From Diphasiastrum complanatum (Eukaryota > Streptophyta > Lycopodiopsida > Lycopodiales > Lycopodiaceae): a DNA stretch of 64,000 nucleotides. The notes under the pieces were generated by a model. That model ran no database searches, was not told the DNA's origin, and saw nothing but the letters and a program-made list of their open reading frames with translations. Shown one piece after another: positions 1-11,370 of the stretch. The position numbers were made by a program, and so were the translations under genes. The stretch spans positions 1,548,128-1,612,127 of the forward strand of contig CM055107.1 in assembly GCA_029204225.1 (NCBI GenBank). The letters are read 5' to 3'. Position 1 is the first letter of the stretch. Each line of letters starts with the position of its first letter.

Positions 1-758
1 GGCAAAAGCATGCAGTGTAGTGCAGACATGGTTTTGATTGACTTTCCAACATGATTTATCTTAGATGGTTTTAATAGAAGGGTGCCTGTTTGGAATATTC
101 TTGATGATAGATTGCTAGAGGCATCCATGCAATTCACCTCAACAATTGTTGATGATGATGGCCTCATAGTTAGTATTTTGGGAGTGCTAGAGATACCTGC
201 ATTTGTTCAAGCTGGTAAAAAATCTGGACTAAAGGTGGCACGTCATGCCATAATATGGGGGGAGGATAAATTTGACATCATTATCTTACGATTTCAGGTG
301 AATTTACATCAATTACTTGTTGAAATTTGTTATTGTTCTTTTTTAAATATTGCTTGATGTGTTCCAATCTATAAACTTTTTTTGCTGCAAGTACATAAAC
401 TTGTTGATTATGTCACATGTCGCATTGAATCCACTCCTTTAGTTCCTATGGGTGACTGTGATTCGATCGATAGTTCCTTTTCCATAGTGCGACTAATCAT
501 TGGATACATTATTATTCTCTAGTAGAGCGATTGAAGAACAGTATTGGGACTCAACCAATTGTGAAGGTGTCGAGAAGAGTCTCCATCTTTTGCGTTTCTT
601 TGTAGAAATGTTGTACAAGCCTTCAAGAGTGGTGGTTGATGCTTTCTTAGGTTGGAGGGGGTTCATTATATGCATGTGGAAGTACCAATCGACACTACAT
701 TGCAATGGATTTTGATCAAGACATTGTCAATTTGGCCACCCATAGATATGGTCTGTGA
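1..758 (+). pseudogene. Beta-class DNA amino-methyltransferase-like gene remnant
   Basis: From base 1 one frame encodes VLIDFPT (31-51), at the position and with the look of catalytic motif IV ([DNS]PP[YFW] in the family), then a TGA at 52-54. The frame continues to 294 with a run near 151-198 (DDDGLIVSILGVLEIP) and a W-G-E-D segment, as expected downstream of motif IV. CAG|GTGAAT at 292-297 looks like a splice donor. A second block starts near 526 and reaches KPSRVVVDAFLG (to about 652). After a one-base frame change near 650 it continues as GGGSLYACG and HYIAMDFDQD, which resembles AdoMet-binding motif I, and stops at 756-758. The order motif IV then motif I is that of the beta class of N4-cytosine/N6-adenine methyltransferases. 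The stop, the frameshift and the atypical motif IV (DFPT) argue against activity. The 5' end lies outside the window. Family assignment is inference from motifs. Confidence 0.42.
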
Positions 759-919
759 ATGTTCCAAATGTTGGATTATTCTCCTTCTTACCAATCGTCT
801 AATCGATTTTAATCTTCATCCATTGTTTATCAAGTTCTTTGAATTTTCCCGTGTGTTTACACAATCTGCAGAATTACAAGTGTTTTTCATAGTCTGCAGA
901 ATTACACGGAGTTTAACGA

Positions 920-1085
920 CAGTGTCGCATTCTTCGCCTGTCAGGAATCTCGTGTAAAAATGCAGTGTCGTTTTTTTCGCATTTTTTGCCTGACATAAAT
1001 CTCGTGTAAAAATGCAATGTCACCTTTTTCGCATTTTTCGCCTGTCAGAAATCTCGTTTAAATTTGCAATGTCGCATTTTTTGCT
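920..1085 (+). repeat. ~52 bp imperfect tandem repeat in an LTR-like region
   Basis: About three units share the string TCTCGTGTAAAAATGCA or a close variant, followed by a TGTCG(CA)TTTTTCGC-like string. The same tgtcgcattttt vocabulary recurs in the copia LTR at 18.5 and 21.2 kb, which suggests an LTR subrepeat. Confidence 0.6.
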
Positions 1086-1373
1086 TTTTCCAAAGAGTCT
1101 CAAATGTTAAGGAAATGACTCTGTCAAAGTGTGGGGCAACCCTCCATGAGATTTAAGGGCACTTTGGATTTTTTGGCATTTTGCGAAAAACCCGACAGTG
1201 TCGCCTGTGGCTGTTTTAGTTCATTTTTGTAGAGCAACAGTTTTGGTTCATTTATGCAAACAGAACGTTTACGGCCAAATTCACCGCTTATCAATAATCA
1301 ATGACAAGGATCAGATGGATGCCAGCGGATCACCAACCAACTGGCGATCGCAATTGATGACCTAATTTCTTAG

Positions 1374-1381
1374 TATAAATA
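1374..1381 (+). promoter_or_regulatory. TATA box of LTR-like segment
   Basis: TATAAATA lies between AT-rich flanks. It is the probable core promoter of the LTR remnant, by analogy with the one at 5994. Confidence 0.4.
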
Positions 1382-2261
1382 GCTGTTCATACAAAGTAAT
1401 TCAATCAAAAATCAGAATTATCAGAAGCATTTGAATAGTTAGCTCTCTATCTCTCAAGTCTGCGAGCTTGAACACTCCTGAGTATTCTAGCTTACTTCTT
1501 AGAGTTGTTTTAGAGATTGCTATTGTGCTACTGCTCATCAGCATTGCGCATTAATTCAAACTTTCATATTAGCCGCTCAGAGATAGCATAGAGTACACGA
1601 CTTCAATCCGTAACCTATTGTACTCATTTACTTATGTTTCATTTTGAATCAATACTATTCTTATTGCATTCAGTTTCGTCTCAGACTATATGCGTTTTTG
1701 TATTTCTTCGTGACTAATTATTTGTCTGATAATTTTCGATGCTTAATTGTTTGGCTACGTAATCACTATAATACTGACGATTTCAAAGTTAATTACTATA
1801 AGTTCAAACGTGATTTCTATCACTATTGTCTTGTTTGAAATTGATAGGCGTAGTCATGCATTGGAAAGATGAAGATAGTTTATTCCGCCATGCACAAAAG
1901 ATTTTCTTTCTAGACACACGAATTATTTTCATTCATTTCTTTTTGAGCTAGACCTATCTTCTGCACATACCACTTTTCAGTTAAGAAAACAGTTTAAACA
2001 CCCGACCGGATCAATCACCACAACACAACGTCAAGTGCAACAAGACAAGACAACAAAATTGCTCTCCTCAAACTATATATTCAAATGATAAGTAAGTACA
2101 AAGATAAAGTTGCTTAAAAGCACTCAAAGGGCTCGTAAAAGAAAGACGGCCCAATAATTCTAGAACTAAGCACACGTGGTGCCGTCAATTTTAGAGTTTA
2201 CTCTATTCATGGGACATACCTCCATGATATTATTACAAGTAAAGGCTTTTTTTTTTTCTTT

Positions 2262-3170
2262 TTTTTTTTAACGTAACCAGATCTAAGCCAAGTTTGGCTC
2301 TAAAAGTCTCAAACTTTTCTTTACTTAAAGCTTTTGTAAATATATCAACAACTTATAACAACGTAGAACAATGTACAATACTTATATCCTCAGATTGTAG
2401 TTTCTCACGCACAAAGTGATATTTTACCTCAATATGTTTTGTCCTTGTGTGAAAGACAAGATTCTTAGCCAATTATATTCCACTTTGACTGTCACTGAAA
2501 AATAACAGTAGGATTTTCCTGCTTCATGCCAATCTCACATAACAACTTACGTAGCCAAACAGCTTCCTGGGTAGCGGAACTTAACGCTTTATATTTGGCT
2601 TCTGTAGAAGAAAGAAAAATAGTATCTTGCATCTTGCTAGACGATGAAAAACAACGAAGGCATAACTTGTTGTTGACTTTCTATCATCTACATTTCCTGC
2701 CCAATCAGCGTCAACATAACCCTGCAACTTAGGTAAAACACTTTGTCTTTTGTAGATTCGGCCAAGGTTAGGTGTACCTTTCACATACCTCGAAATCCTT
2801 TTCGCGGCTTTCCAATGGTCCATAGTGGGTGATGACATGAATTGGTTAATCAAACTTACAATATAGCAGATATCAAGACCTGTAGTCGTAAGATATATCA
2901 AACTCCCAACTAGCTGACAAAATAGAGTAGCGTCAACATGTGCACTATCATCAGTACGAGATAACTTCTTACCAGATTAGCAAGGGATGATGGAAGGTTT
3001 GCACTCTGTCATGCGAAATCTCTCCAATACCTCGCGCACATACTTGTTTTGACATAACTTGATATCACTGCGATCAAGCGATCGTTGACACTCTAAAAGT
3101 AAAAATTTATAAGAACCAGTATCAAACTCTCTTCTAGATTGGTCCAATATGTGGGTCTTTTTCAAAAAGA
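2262..3170 (-). pseudogene. Ty1/copia RT 3' end and RNase H remnant
   Basis: Read from 3170 leftwards, the minus strand gives the end of a copia reverse transcriptase (KYVREVLERFRM), then DHWKAAKRISRYVKGT, the RNase H segment GYVDADWAGN, the KHIEVKYHFVREK block and the terminal VDIFTKALSKEKFETFRAKL. Several stops and frame changes separate these pieces (for example around 2985, 2640 and 2400). The purine-rich run read on the minus strand at about 2247-2270 follows the coding end and could be a decayed polypurine tract. Gag, integrase and the RT catalytic YVDD box are absent, so this is a 3' fragment. It lies head to head with the plus-strand copia gag at 3.5 kb. Confidence 0.85.
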
Positions 3171-3246
3171 CCCCTCAAAGAGAGGTTTAGGCTAAACTCT
3201 TAGTTAACTACATCTCTCCCCTTGTAACGTTCCTTACGATTGAGTG

Positions 3247-3434
3247 TGACAGTTTGAAACCTCACGACCAGCAAGCTAAGGCCCAATAATTTGAGTCGCA
3301 TGATGACTCGTTTGCTCAAAGTCCGTCTTCGGCACTTGTGTAAAAATTCGATAGTTCAATGTCGATGTTGAGCCAATTTGTCAGCCATTCGGGAAATGCT
3401 GGAGAAGGGTTGCATGTGTTCACCATCTCTAACA
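3247..3434. repeat. Dispersed ~180 bp repeat, copy 1
   Basis: The segment starts TGACAGTTTGAAACCTCA and ends CACCATCTCTAACA. A clearly homologous copy in the same orientation is at 8143-8320. The TG...CA ends suggest a small solo LTR or TRIM-like unit, but no matching 5 bp flanks are seen. It separates a minus-strand copia fragment from a plus-strand one. Confidence 0.7.
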
Positions 3435-3504
3435 CTCCCTCTTGAACGATGTAATCTTTTTCTTCATCCAATTCCGATTGATCTTTTGTGTTTTGTCAAC
3501 TTTT

Positions 3505-5594
3505 TAAGGACATCTTAAACTTGTTTTAAGAGTATCCCACGTTACCACATGCAAAACCTCTAAGGATGCATTAGATTTGTTATCAAATCTCTATGAGACT
3601 CATGTTGTAACCACTAGATTACATCTTAGAAGGAAGTTCTTTACTCTTAGCACTTCTGATTCTACTGTCATCACTTCTCACATCAACAGCTTCAAATCTT
3701 TATTGAATCAGTTATCAGCTGTAGGATGTTCTATTCAAGATGATGATGTCATTATGACCTTGCTTTCTTCTCTTCTAAAATCGTTTGAACACTTTGTGGT
3801 GATGATCTCCACACAACCCGACCTCACTCTTCAAAAGGTGATTGGTCATCTTCTTCAAGAAGAAATGCGAAGAAAGACTAGCAGCCTTCTATCAAAGACA
3901 AATCCATGGCTCTATACACCAAGAAGAAAGACTACTCCAAGGGCAAGAATCAAGTGCAACAACAACAACAACAGAAGCCTCGCACTCAAGGTGAGCATGG
4001 TGGATTGCGCAAGAAGATTTTATGCAGATATTGCAAGAGAGCCAATCACGACATCAAGGAGTGTCATATCCGGATCTACAACGAGACAAAGAAGCAACAA
4101 CAACAGCAACAACCAGACTCCTCCAACGCGGCAGAATTCAAGGAGCAAGATACACATTTGTTAATGGCTTACAACAACAGCAACGAAGACTGTGATAGTT
4201 GGTGTCTGGACAAGGGCGCTACCCAACACATGACCTCTCGCAAGGAATGGTTTACCAAGTATGCAGCTTACAATAGAGATCAATTCATCTACCTCAGAGA
4301 TTCTAGCACCATACGTGTGGAAGGCAAAGGAACAGTGAAAATCACCTTCAACAACGATTTATCTATTTGTGTTCCTAACGTCCTTCATATTCCTCAGTTA
4401 TCAAAGAACCTGTTATTAGTCTCTAAGATAACTGATGAGGGCTACACTGTTACTTTCTCATCTGAGCAGTGCACAATACTCGAGGAAGATACTACTCTGA
4501 CTATGTGCACTAGAGTCGAAAATCTTTACATACTCTCTAATTCAATTGCATTAGCTAGTATCTCTAATGAAAATGTAAATGACAGTGTTGTTTTGTGGCA
4601 TAGTCGATTTGGACACGTGAATACAAGATCTCTTTCTTATATGCATTGTAATAATTTAATTGATGGACTAAATTTCCTTTCTTCATTAGATAGGAAATCT
4701 TTCTTTTGTGAATCATGCATCTATGGGAAGCACTCTAGAAGCAAGTTTTTAAAATTACATTCCATCAAAACAAAGCATGTATTGAATCTTGTACATAACG
4801 ATCTTTGTGCGCCAATGCCAACTCCGTCCTTAGGATATGCAATCTATTTTATCACTTTCATAGATGATTATTCTAGATGGTCTACAGTCATGTTCATTAA
4901 GCACAAATATGAAGCCTTTGAATGCTTCAAGAGATTCAAGGCCATGGATGAGACACAAACGTCTACAAAAGTGAAGACACTCCGAACTGATGGTGGTGGC
5001 GAATACATCTCTAATGAGATGTCTGACAACCTGGTTGAACATGGTATTAGAAGACAGTTCTCCACTCCCTATTCACCTCAACAGAACAAGATTGCAGAAA
5101 GGAAGAATCAAACTCTTCTCAACTCAACCAGATCCATGCTACATCAAACACACCTACCTACGAAGTTCTGGACAGAAGCTACTGCCACAGTCTGTTACGT
5201 GCAGAACAGATCCAACACTAAAGCCGTCAACAACAAAACTCCTTATGAAGTTTGGCATGGGCACAAGCCTAGTGTCAGCCATTTAAAAATCTTTGGTTGT
5301 ACATGTTTTGTTCACATTCCTAAATAGCTTAGGAAGAAGCTGGATCATAGGACAACTAAATGTATCTTCATTGGCTATCTTGATGAATATAAAGCTTATA
5401 AATTTTATGATCCATCCACCAATGTAGTATTTCCCTCTAGGGATGTAATATTTCAAGAACATACATACTATGATTTAAAACAACCATCGATAAATGATGC
5501 TATGTCATTTCATCCTATTTTACGTAACATGAATTCTTCCAACGTTGATGTTCCTTCTACAGCTTCTGCAGCTACAGCTACAGAAGCCGCGTAG
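3505..5594 (+). pseudogene. Ty1/copia gag-protease-integrase relic, truncated before RT
   Basis: Gag (UBN2-type) runs from about 3545 to 3900 (SKDALDLLSNLYETH then HLRRKFFTL). The next open frame (3906-5327) carries a CCHC knuckle (CRYCKRANHDIKEC). Its protease box reads LDKGATQHM, with Lys where the family has Ser/Thr (bases 4212-4214). A GAG-pre-integrase HH-CC region follows, then an integrase core with HNDLC, RTDGGGEY and the Glu in IAERKN. A TAG at 5325-5327 interrupts the frame, but the same frame stays open to a TAG at 5592-5594 and carries the integrase C-terminal linker. Gag and the downstream frame are offset by a frameshift near 3900. No reverse transcriptase follows; LTR-like sequence does. 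This is a dead element with an intact-looking DDE triad but an altered protease active site. Confidence 0.88.
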
Positions 5595-6260
5595 CCGACA
5601 ATACTTGTCATCAGATCAGACCAAGCTAGCTCGAGCAGATCTGGAGAAATTCAAGAAGAAGCATCATCGCATCATGGTCAACCAAACATCGTTTAAAGGC
5701 ACAATCGACTTTTTTTCGCAAAAAATCCGAAAGGAGAGAAAATGCCGACGGTTGTCTGTTTTGAACGAGGAACATTCCCAGCCACTTCCCGAAATTTGCG
5801 AAGTGAGAAAAAACCACTTCATGTAAAATGCAAAGTGAGAGATTTTGCGACGTCCTCATCCATGTCAACGATCCTGATTTGTTGACCGTATATATATTAT
5901 ATACAGTTGTCACAAAAGCCATATACTTCCAAGTACAACGGCTTTCCTGATTAGGTGACAAACATCCAATGTAATTGATACACAGATGAAATCTATAAAT
6001 AGATCATCCAAGCACAGATTATAGGTTGCACCATCCATGAGATGTATTATTTGAGTCTCCCAGTTATGCCGTCGATTTTTGGTTGTAATTGCTATTTGTA
6101 TTGTGCTTCAATGTAATAAAGCAGTAGCGCTTTTCTATCTGTGTATAGCGTAAATGAATGCTTGTTGTGATTGAATGCACTTTATCGATGTTTGATTGTG
6201 CTTGTTTACTCACTCTGATCAGAACACGGATGTCTACAACTCCTCAATTTCTAATCAGAC
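5595..6260 (+). mobile_element. LTR-like remnant following truncated copia
   Basis: The segment contains CGCAAAAAATCCG-like hairpin-forming strings (5715-5840), a TATAAATAG box at 5994 and AATAAA at 6115-6120, the layout of an LTR U3-R region. It directly follows the truncated copia coding sequence, so a deletion probably joined integrase to the LTR. Its ends are not resolved. Confidence 0.38.
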
Positions 6261-6590
6261 GATGAATGTCTTTGACGCTTGAGGGACTCGCGATATCATA
6301 CCGCTATGGCTATCTATTTCCGAACTATACTTCTCATTGAAACCATTTTTCCAGTAATACCACACACACCATCTCTAATCTCTTTGGTGGATTGTACTCC
6401 TGTTTTTTAGAGTATGAATTAATTTCTAAGATCCTGTTGGGCAATTAGAGCACTTAAAGTTGCGATTATATTCAACATAAACTTTCTATTAGACTGTTTT
6501 TGCATCTAGCAGCTGATTATAACGGGAGAGCTGTTCCACAACATTCCTGCTCTCTTCTCCGTTCGCGTTCTTCTATCTCCCTTGCCCCAT
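6261..6590. other. Unassigned AT-rich spacer
   Basis: No coding sequence, RNA gene or clear repeat was recognised here. Confidence 0.4.
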
Positions 6591-8135
6591 CATAGATATC
6601 TGACCTTTTGTTTTATTAATCAATGTCAAACTGATTCCTATCATCATAGATTCATCCACAAATATTGTCAAAATCACGAACTTTCCTTCTATCCTTTTAA
6701 TGTAAACATTGCAGACAGGTTGTGTAGGGTAGAAGCCTAGAGACTTCAGGAGACTATCAAGCTTCTTATACCAAGCTCGTGAGGCCTACTTTAGACCGTA
6801 GATGCATCGATGCAACCGACAGGTGAAATCTCGATTGTTTGGGTGTTCATATCCTTCAGGCCGCTTCATGAAAATTTCTTTATCTAAGTCTTCGTGGAGG
6901 AAGGCTATTTTGACATTAATCTAATGTATCTCCAAATTGTGAATGTATCATAAACAAGGAGTAGTCATATGCTCGACATCTTGACCATCGAGGAGTATTT
7001 ATCGAAGTAGTTGATATCATATCTCTGAGTGTAGCCTTTAGCGACAAGTCGAGCTTTGTATCTTCCGACATTGTCATCTGATCTCAACCTCTTTTTATAT
7101 ACCCATTTGAAGTCGACCTTTTCCTTTCCTTCGAAAAGTGGTTCAAGTGTCCACGCCCGATTCTGCTTCATCGATTCGATCTTTTCGACATTGCTTGCTT
7201 CCAAAATTCTCCTTCAGGATTTTGGATTGCTTCAAGATATGCCATTGGTTCCTCAGTGAAGCTACAGAATTTGACGTCTGTGTCTTGACTCCACTGAAGA
7301 TTATCGATGAACCTATCAGGGGGTCTTCTTATTCTTTTCGACTTTCTTAGTTGGATTTGTCGTTGCTGGTGTGTTTGTTCGTCGAATTCTTTGACAAGAT
7401 GATCCTCCATTTCATGTTCAAGAGTCTGTGGTTCAACATTCTGATTCGATGTATGGCCTTGAACTCCCTCTTCAATTGGCAATTATGAGAAGATTTCATG
7501 ACCTCTTGATTCTTTCACTCCTGAAAATGTCGATTTGTCGAACTTCACATCTTTGCTCATCACCATCTTTTTTGAGGTTGGATTGTATAGATCTGTGAGC
7601 CGTTCAAATAGCTGACCATCACTATCTGCACCAACTTTTTCGTCCAGTTTGCTTCTCCTTTCTTTTGGTACGTGCATGTATGTTGCACATCCGAACACTC
7701 GTACATACAATAGATCGGGCTTCTCATCCGTCCACATTCCGTGTGACATCTTGTTTTCCAATCTTGTCATTATCGATTGATTCTGTAGATGAACTGCAAC
7801 TGCAGTTGTTTTAGTCCAAAACTGACTTGGCAATTGTGCTTGAGCCATCATTCACTTTGCTCCTTTCACAAGTATTATGTTTCATCTTTTGGGTACGCCA
7901 TTGTATTGCCGTGTATAGGCAGGTGTGAATTGATGTTCGATTCATCTTTCCCGACAGAAGCTTGAAAACTCTTTACTCAAATATTTGCCTCCATTGTCAA
8001 ACCTGATGGTCTGCAATTTCTTAGAGGTGTGGTGTCCCGCAATTGCCACGAATTTCTTGAATCCATCAAACACGGACTTCTTCTTCAGATATGGGTCATC
8101 CTGCTAAAATCATCTATGAACGTGAGGAAGTGTGG
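6590..8135 (-). pseudogene. Ty1/copia integrase-RT relic
   Basis: From right to left on the minus strand: an integrase core piece near 7990-8100 (FDNGGKYLSKEF), the integrase C-terminus and linker at 7483-7851 (MAQAQLPSQFW; VRVFGCATYMHVPK), a charged linker at 7168-7482, and an RT N-terminal domain at 6965-7204 (WTLEPL; FKWVYKKRL; ARLVAKGYTQ). More RT sequence continues to about 6600, where the catalytic box reads IFVDE instead of YVDD. Stops at 7482 and 7204 and frame changes around 6960 break the polyprotein. No gag and no RNase H are visible. Confidence 0.85.
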
Positions 8136-8142
8136 CTAAGCA

Positions 8143-8320
8143 TGACAGTTTGAAACCTCATGACCGACAAGCTAATGTCCGATAATTCGAGTCGCCCGAC
8201 GGCTCTCGTCCATCTTCAGCACTTTGTTGAAATTGGATAGTTCGGTGTTGATGTTGTGCAGATTTGTCGGCCATTCGGGGAATGCTGGAGAAGGGTTGCA
8301 TGAGTTCACCATCTCTAACA
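8143..8320. repeat. Dispersed ~180 bp repeat, copy 2
   Basis: This copy is homologous end to end to 3247-3434 (same TGACAGTTTGAAACCTCA start and CACCATCTCTAACA end) and shorter by about 10 bases. It abuts the copia relic on one side and a gypsy relic on the other. Confidence 0.7.
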
Positions 8321-8324
8321 TCAC

Positions 8325-9610
8325 ACTTTAAAGTCATCTTCTTGCATGAGTTCTACCCATCGGAACTTATGACCTCTCAGATTATTCCGATTACAAAAGC
8401 ATTTTGAAGATTGATGATCCATGTTCATACAAGTAATGTCTCTATGATTTCAAAGGATAGATCACCGCAAAAATTCTCTTTTTCTTGAGTAGTATATATG
8501 ACTTGCGCATCGGATAATTTTTGCTCAAAAAAACAACAGGCTGACTCCCTTGTAATAGAATAGCTCCAATAATTGTATCACTCACGTTAGTGTTAATCAT
8601 GAAAGAGATATTTGAATGTGCTATTCTCAACATGGGAGCTAAGACATCTAGAAGCTTGAGTTTGCAAAAACTCTCATTTAATTTCCCATTCCACTTTATT
8701 GGAGGGCTAAGCTTTCGTTTTTGACTCTTTATCCCTTTTAAAACATTATTAAGAAGAGTGGCAATTTTAGAACATTTTTCAATAAACTTTTAGAAGAACA
8801 CAATGAAACCCAAAAAGGGTTGAGCTCACGGATCATTTCAGGAATTGGCCATTCCATTATCATCTTTACTTTTTCTTTGTCAATATTGATCTCCCGAGCG
8901 ATGATCTTATGACCAAGGTAAATAAGTTTCTTTTTAAAGAATTCACATTTAGATTCTTTATCAAAAAGCTTCTATTGCCTTAAAATCCTTTAGACCAATA
9001 CGAAGTTGTTTTATATGCTCTATTAGTATTTTACTATAAATCAAAATATAATCTTAAAGACTACTACAAACATTTTCAAAAAAGGATAAAATAGATCGTT
9101 CTTTTGTTGGAAAGTCACCAAAGTATTCATCAAACCAAAAGATAAGCTAGGAACTCATAATGGCCAAATCATGCCTTAAAACCATTCTTAGATGCATCAT
9201 CTAGATGTATCACGATATGATGATATCTCGTTTGAAGATCAATTTTTGTGAGAATTTTTGTTCCACTTAATCGATCCATGAGATCATCCATTCTAGGGAG
9301 CGAGTACTTATTTTTTATGATAAGCTTATTCGGATCCTTATAATCCACGCATAACTGAAAACTCCCGTCCTTCTTATGCTTAAGAAGAATGAGCGCTCCC
9401 CATGTTGATTTACTTGGCCTAATCTGTCCCATTTTGAGATATTTTTCTATTTGCCTAGCCACTTCCCCATCTTCCTTTTGACTAAACCGGTGTGGTTATC
9501 TAAATTGGGTGGCTATTGAGCATCAATTTTATCCTATGGTCTATGGACCGTGTGTGTGGTAGACCATAAGGTAGTTGCTTAGGAAAAACGTCACTAAATT
9601 ATTGTTTTAA
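8325..9610 (-). pseudogene. Ty3/gypsy RT-RNase H relic
   Basis: On the minus strand 9610-9463 gives the pre-RT linker (LPYGLPHTRSIDHRIKL). The 9169-9462 segment is an RT N-terminal half (IRPSKSTWGALILLKHKKDG, LCVDYKDPNKL, DLQTRYHHIVIHLDD). About 8870-8960 gives LIYLGHKIIAREINID and MEWPIP. The 8442-8633 segment is the RNase H start (IIGAILLQGSQPVVFLSKN), and 8330-8440 has FRWVELMQEDDFKV. Several stops and frame changes occur, and the YIDD catalytic box is not recognisable in the decayed stretch near 9000-9130. Gag, protease and integrase are missing. Confidence 0.87.
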
Positions 9611-9739
9611 ATCTTGCATTAATTTTTGCTCTTGATGAGAATTTTTGGTGTTACAATTGAACAACACATTCACATCATACGCATGAACGATGCTATCTTT
9701 TTCCATTAAATCATTGGCTATGGAAGCGCAAGTGCTTGG

Positions 9740-9918
9740 AGATTTATAATAGTTGCCAAGTTAAATACATTATACTAAAGATGATAGATTGATGAATGCC
9801 ATGTATTTATGCAGACTATGCTAGACTCCACATATTTATGTAGATTGTTAAAAAGATAAGTATCTTTGCAAATTTATTAGGTCCTTATCAAAAATTAGAT
9901 TTAGGTGAAATTCTAACA
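9740..9918 (-). mobile_element. Probable 3' LTR edge of a minus-strand copia
   Basis: The segment ends TTCTAACA at 9918 and is followed by ctctccctt (9919-9927), which read on the minus strand is AAGGGAGAG, a good polypurine tract. The arrangement matches that of the complete copia at 32506/32507. The left limit is uncertain. Confidence 0.4.
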
Positions 9919-10165
9919 CTCTCCCTTAATGAAGATATCTATAACTTTTGTATTCTTAATCTAAGCATCTCACAAAATTTAATATGACCTTTTGAATTTA
10001 GAGTTGTGGCGAAAATGTCTATAACCATGAATTATATTCTATAGAAAATCAGATAGAGTTCTCTATCTAAAATTTTCTCTCTAACATAACCATACTGCCT
10101 CAATGTGTTTATTCTTGGAATTAAACTTGAAATTGACTGACAATGTAATAGCACTCTCGGAGCTA
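9919..10165 (-). pseudogene. Ty1/copia RNase H C-terminal fragment
   Basis: The minus strand gives SAITLSVNF, KNKHIEAVW, REKILDRELYL and a decayed tail with CEMLRLRIQKL, matching the usual end of copia RNase H. A TAG interrupts it near 10080. Homology stops near 10165; the rest of the open stretch to 10407 is not copia-like, so this marks a junction. Confidence 0.68.
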
Positions 10166-11370
10166 GCTGACCTGCACAAGGGCGTCTGAAGGCTGATTTG
10201 ACTTGTGGAAGATTGCTTCAATTCGAAAGATATTTTCCAGGGGAAGATAATGTTCTTTCTAGCATTCTTCCATGCGGCTAGCCCGATCCATGGTGTACAG
10301 ATCAAGAACACCTTCAAACAGAGGAGGAGCGGGCCTTTTGTAGATCGTCTTCCAAGAATAAGGAGCAGGTGACGGATGAGGAGGCTGTAACTGCCATCAA
10401 GCACCAAGAGGAGGGGGGTCAGGTAGTGTAGTCGTCTTCCTACCCTTTTGAGCAGACAATAGGGGGATGCAAGCTCTCCTCAACAAGTAGCTCATCACTC
10501 TCAATAAGTTGACTCAGTGAGTAGCTCAGCAAAGCTTTTCAAGCACTCAGTGAGTAGCTCAACAAAGCTTTTCAAGCTCTCAATGAACTGATCTTCTATT
10601 CTCTCCAACGAGTTGTTCTTTTCTCAACGAGTTTCTTAAGGTTTACTATGAGCTACCACTCTCTCTTAACGAGCTTCTACTCAAGGTTTGTTTTCATTGA
10701 TGGTTTAATACGAGTTTTCATGTCTTTATGAGCAATCGCGTATCAAAAAGTTATTGAAGAAGAAAGATTCAACACCATTGCGTCCGAAGTGCAGAAAGCA
10801 GAACTGATTAATGTAAGTTGATTAATGTTTTCTCTTGAGTTGTTGCATACTTCTAACCAACACCTTTATTCGAATTTAGTAAGCAGAACTGATTAATGCT
10901 TTTCTGCATTCATCATTTCTCAGATTGAATTAAAGCTTCGAAAGGGCTTTGCCAAGACGGCCGTCATTTTATGAATTCTTTCGTATGAATTGGATGCTGG
11001 GCTCAAAATTCGACTATGCAAGTCAAAAATATTATATTGTTTTTAATATTTAAATCCAGGATCCTGTGTCTGAGTTGTCGGCTTAGTCTTCATTTAGTTT
11101 GTATTCTTTAGTTTGAGCTGAGTTGGATGCTCTGCTCCGGTTTCGAGACTGGCAATTCAAAGATTTGTTATTGCAGGTTCTGTTTTCATTTAGTCATTTG
11201 GTAAATATGCACTGAAGTTCATTAGTTTCTTACGTGATGGAAGTATGATAGACGATTGACGATAATATAAAAGTTGCTTATGGCATCAAACATTCTGCAT
11301 CAAAGACCTTCGTCATGGTTTTGTCCATTGACCAATGAGGTGTGAGACATGTTAAAGATGGCATAGGAGA
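10166..11370. other. Unassigned spacer with a short tandem repeat
   Basis: No gene is recognised. A 33 bp unit (CTCAGTGAGTAGCTCARCAA...) occurs twice in tandem at 10513-10578. Later strings such as gtaagcagaactgattaatg recur at about 10796 and 10878. Confidence 0.45.
10513..10578 (+). repeat. 33 bp direct tandem repeat (2 units)
   Basis: The units start at 10513 and 10546 and are nearly identical (one clear change, cag/caa). Confidence 0.75.

Larger units (their letters stand above)
920..1650 (+). mobile_element. LTR-like remnant, plus orientation
   Basis: The segment holds the 52 bp subrepeats, a TATAAATA box at 1374-1381 and a transcribed-leader-like AT-rich stretch after it, as in LTR U3/R regions. 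Its ends are not resolved and I see no convincing primer binding site after it. Bases 1651-2261 hold no recognisable gene. Confidence 0.35.
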
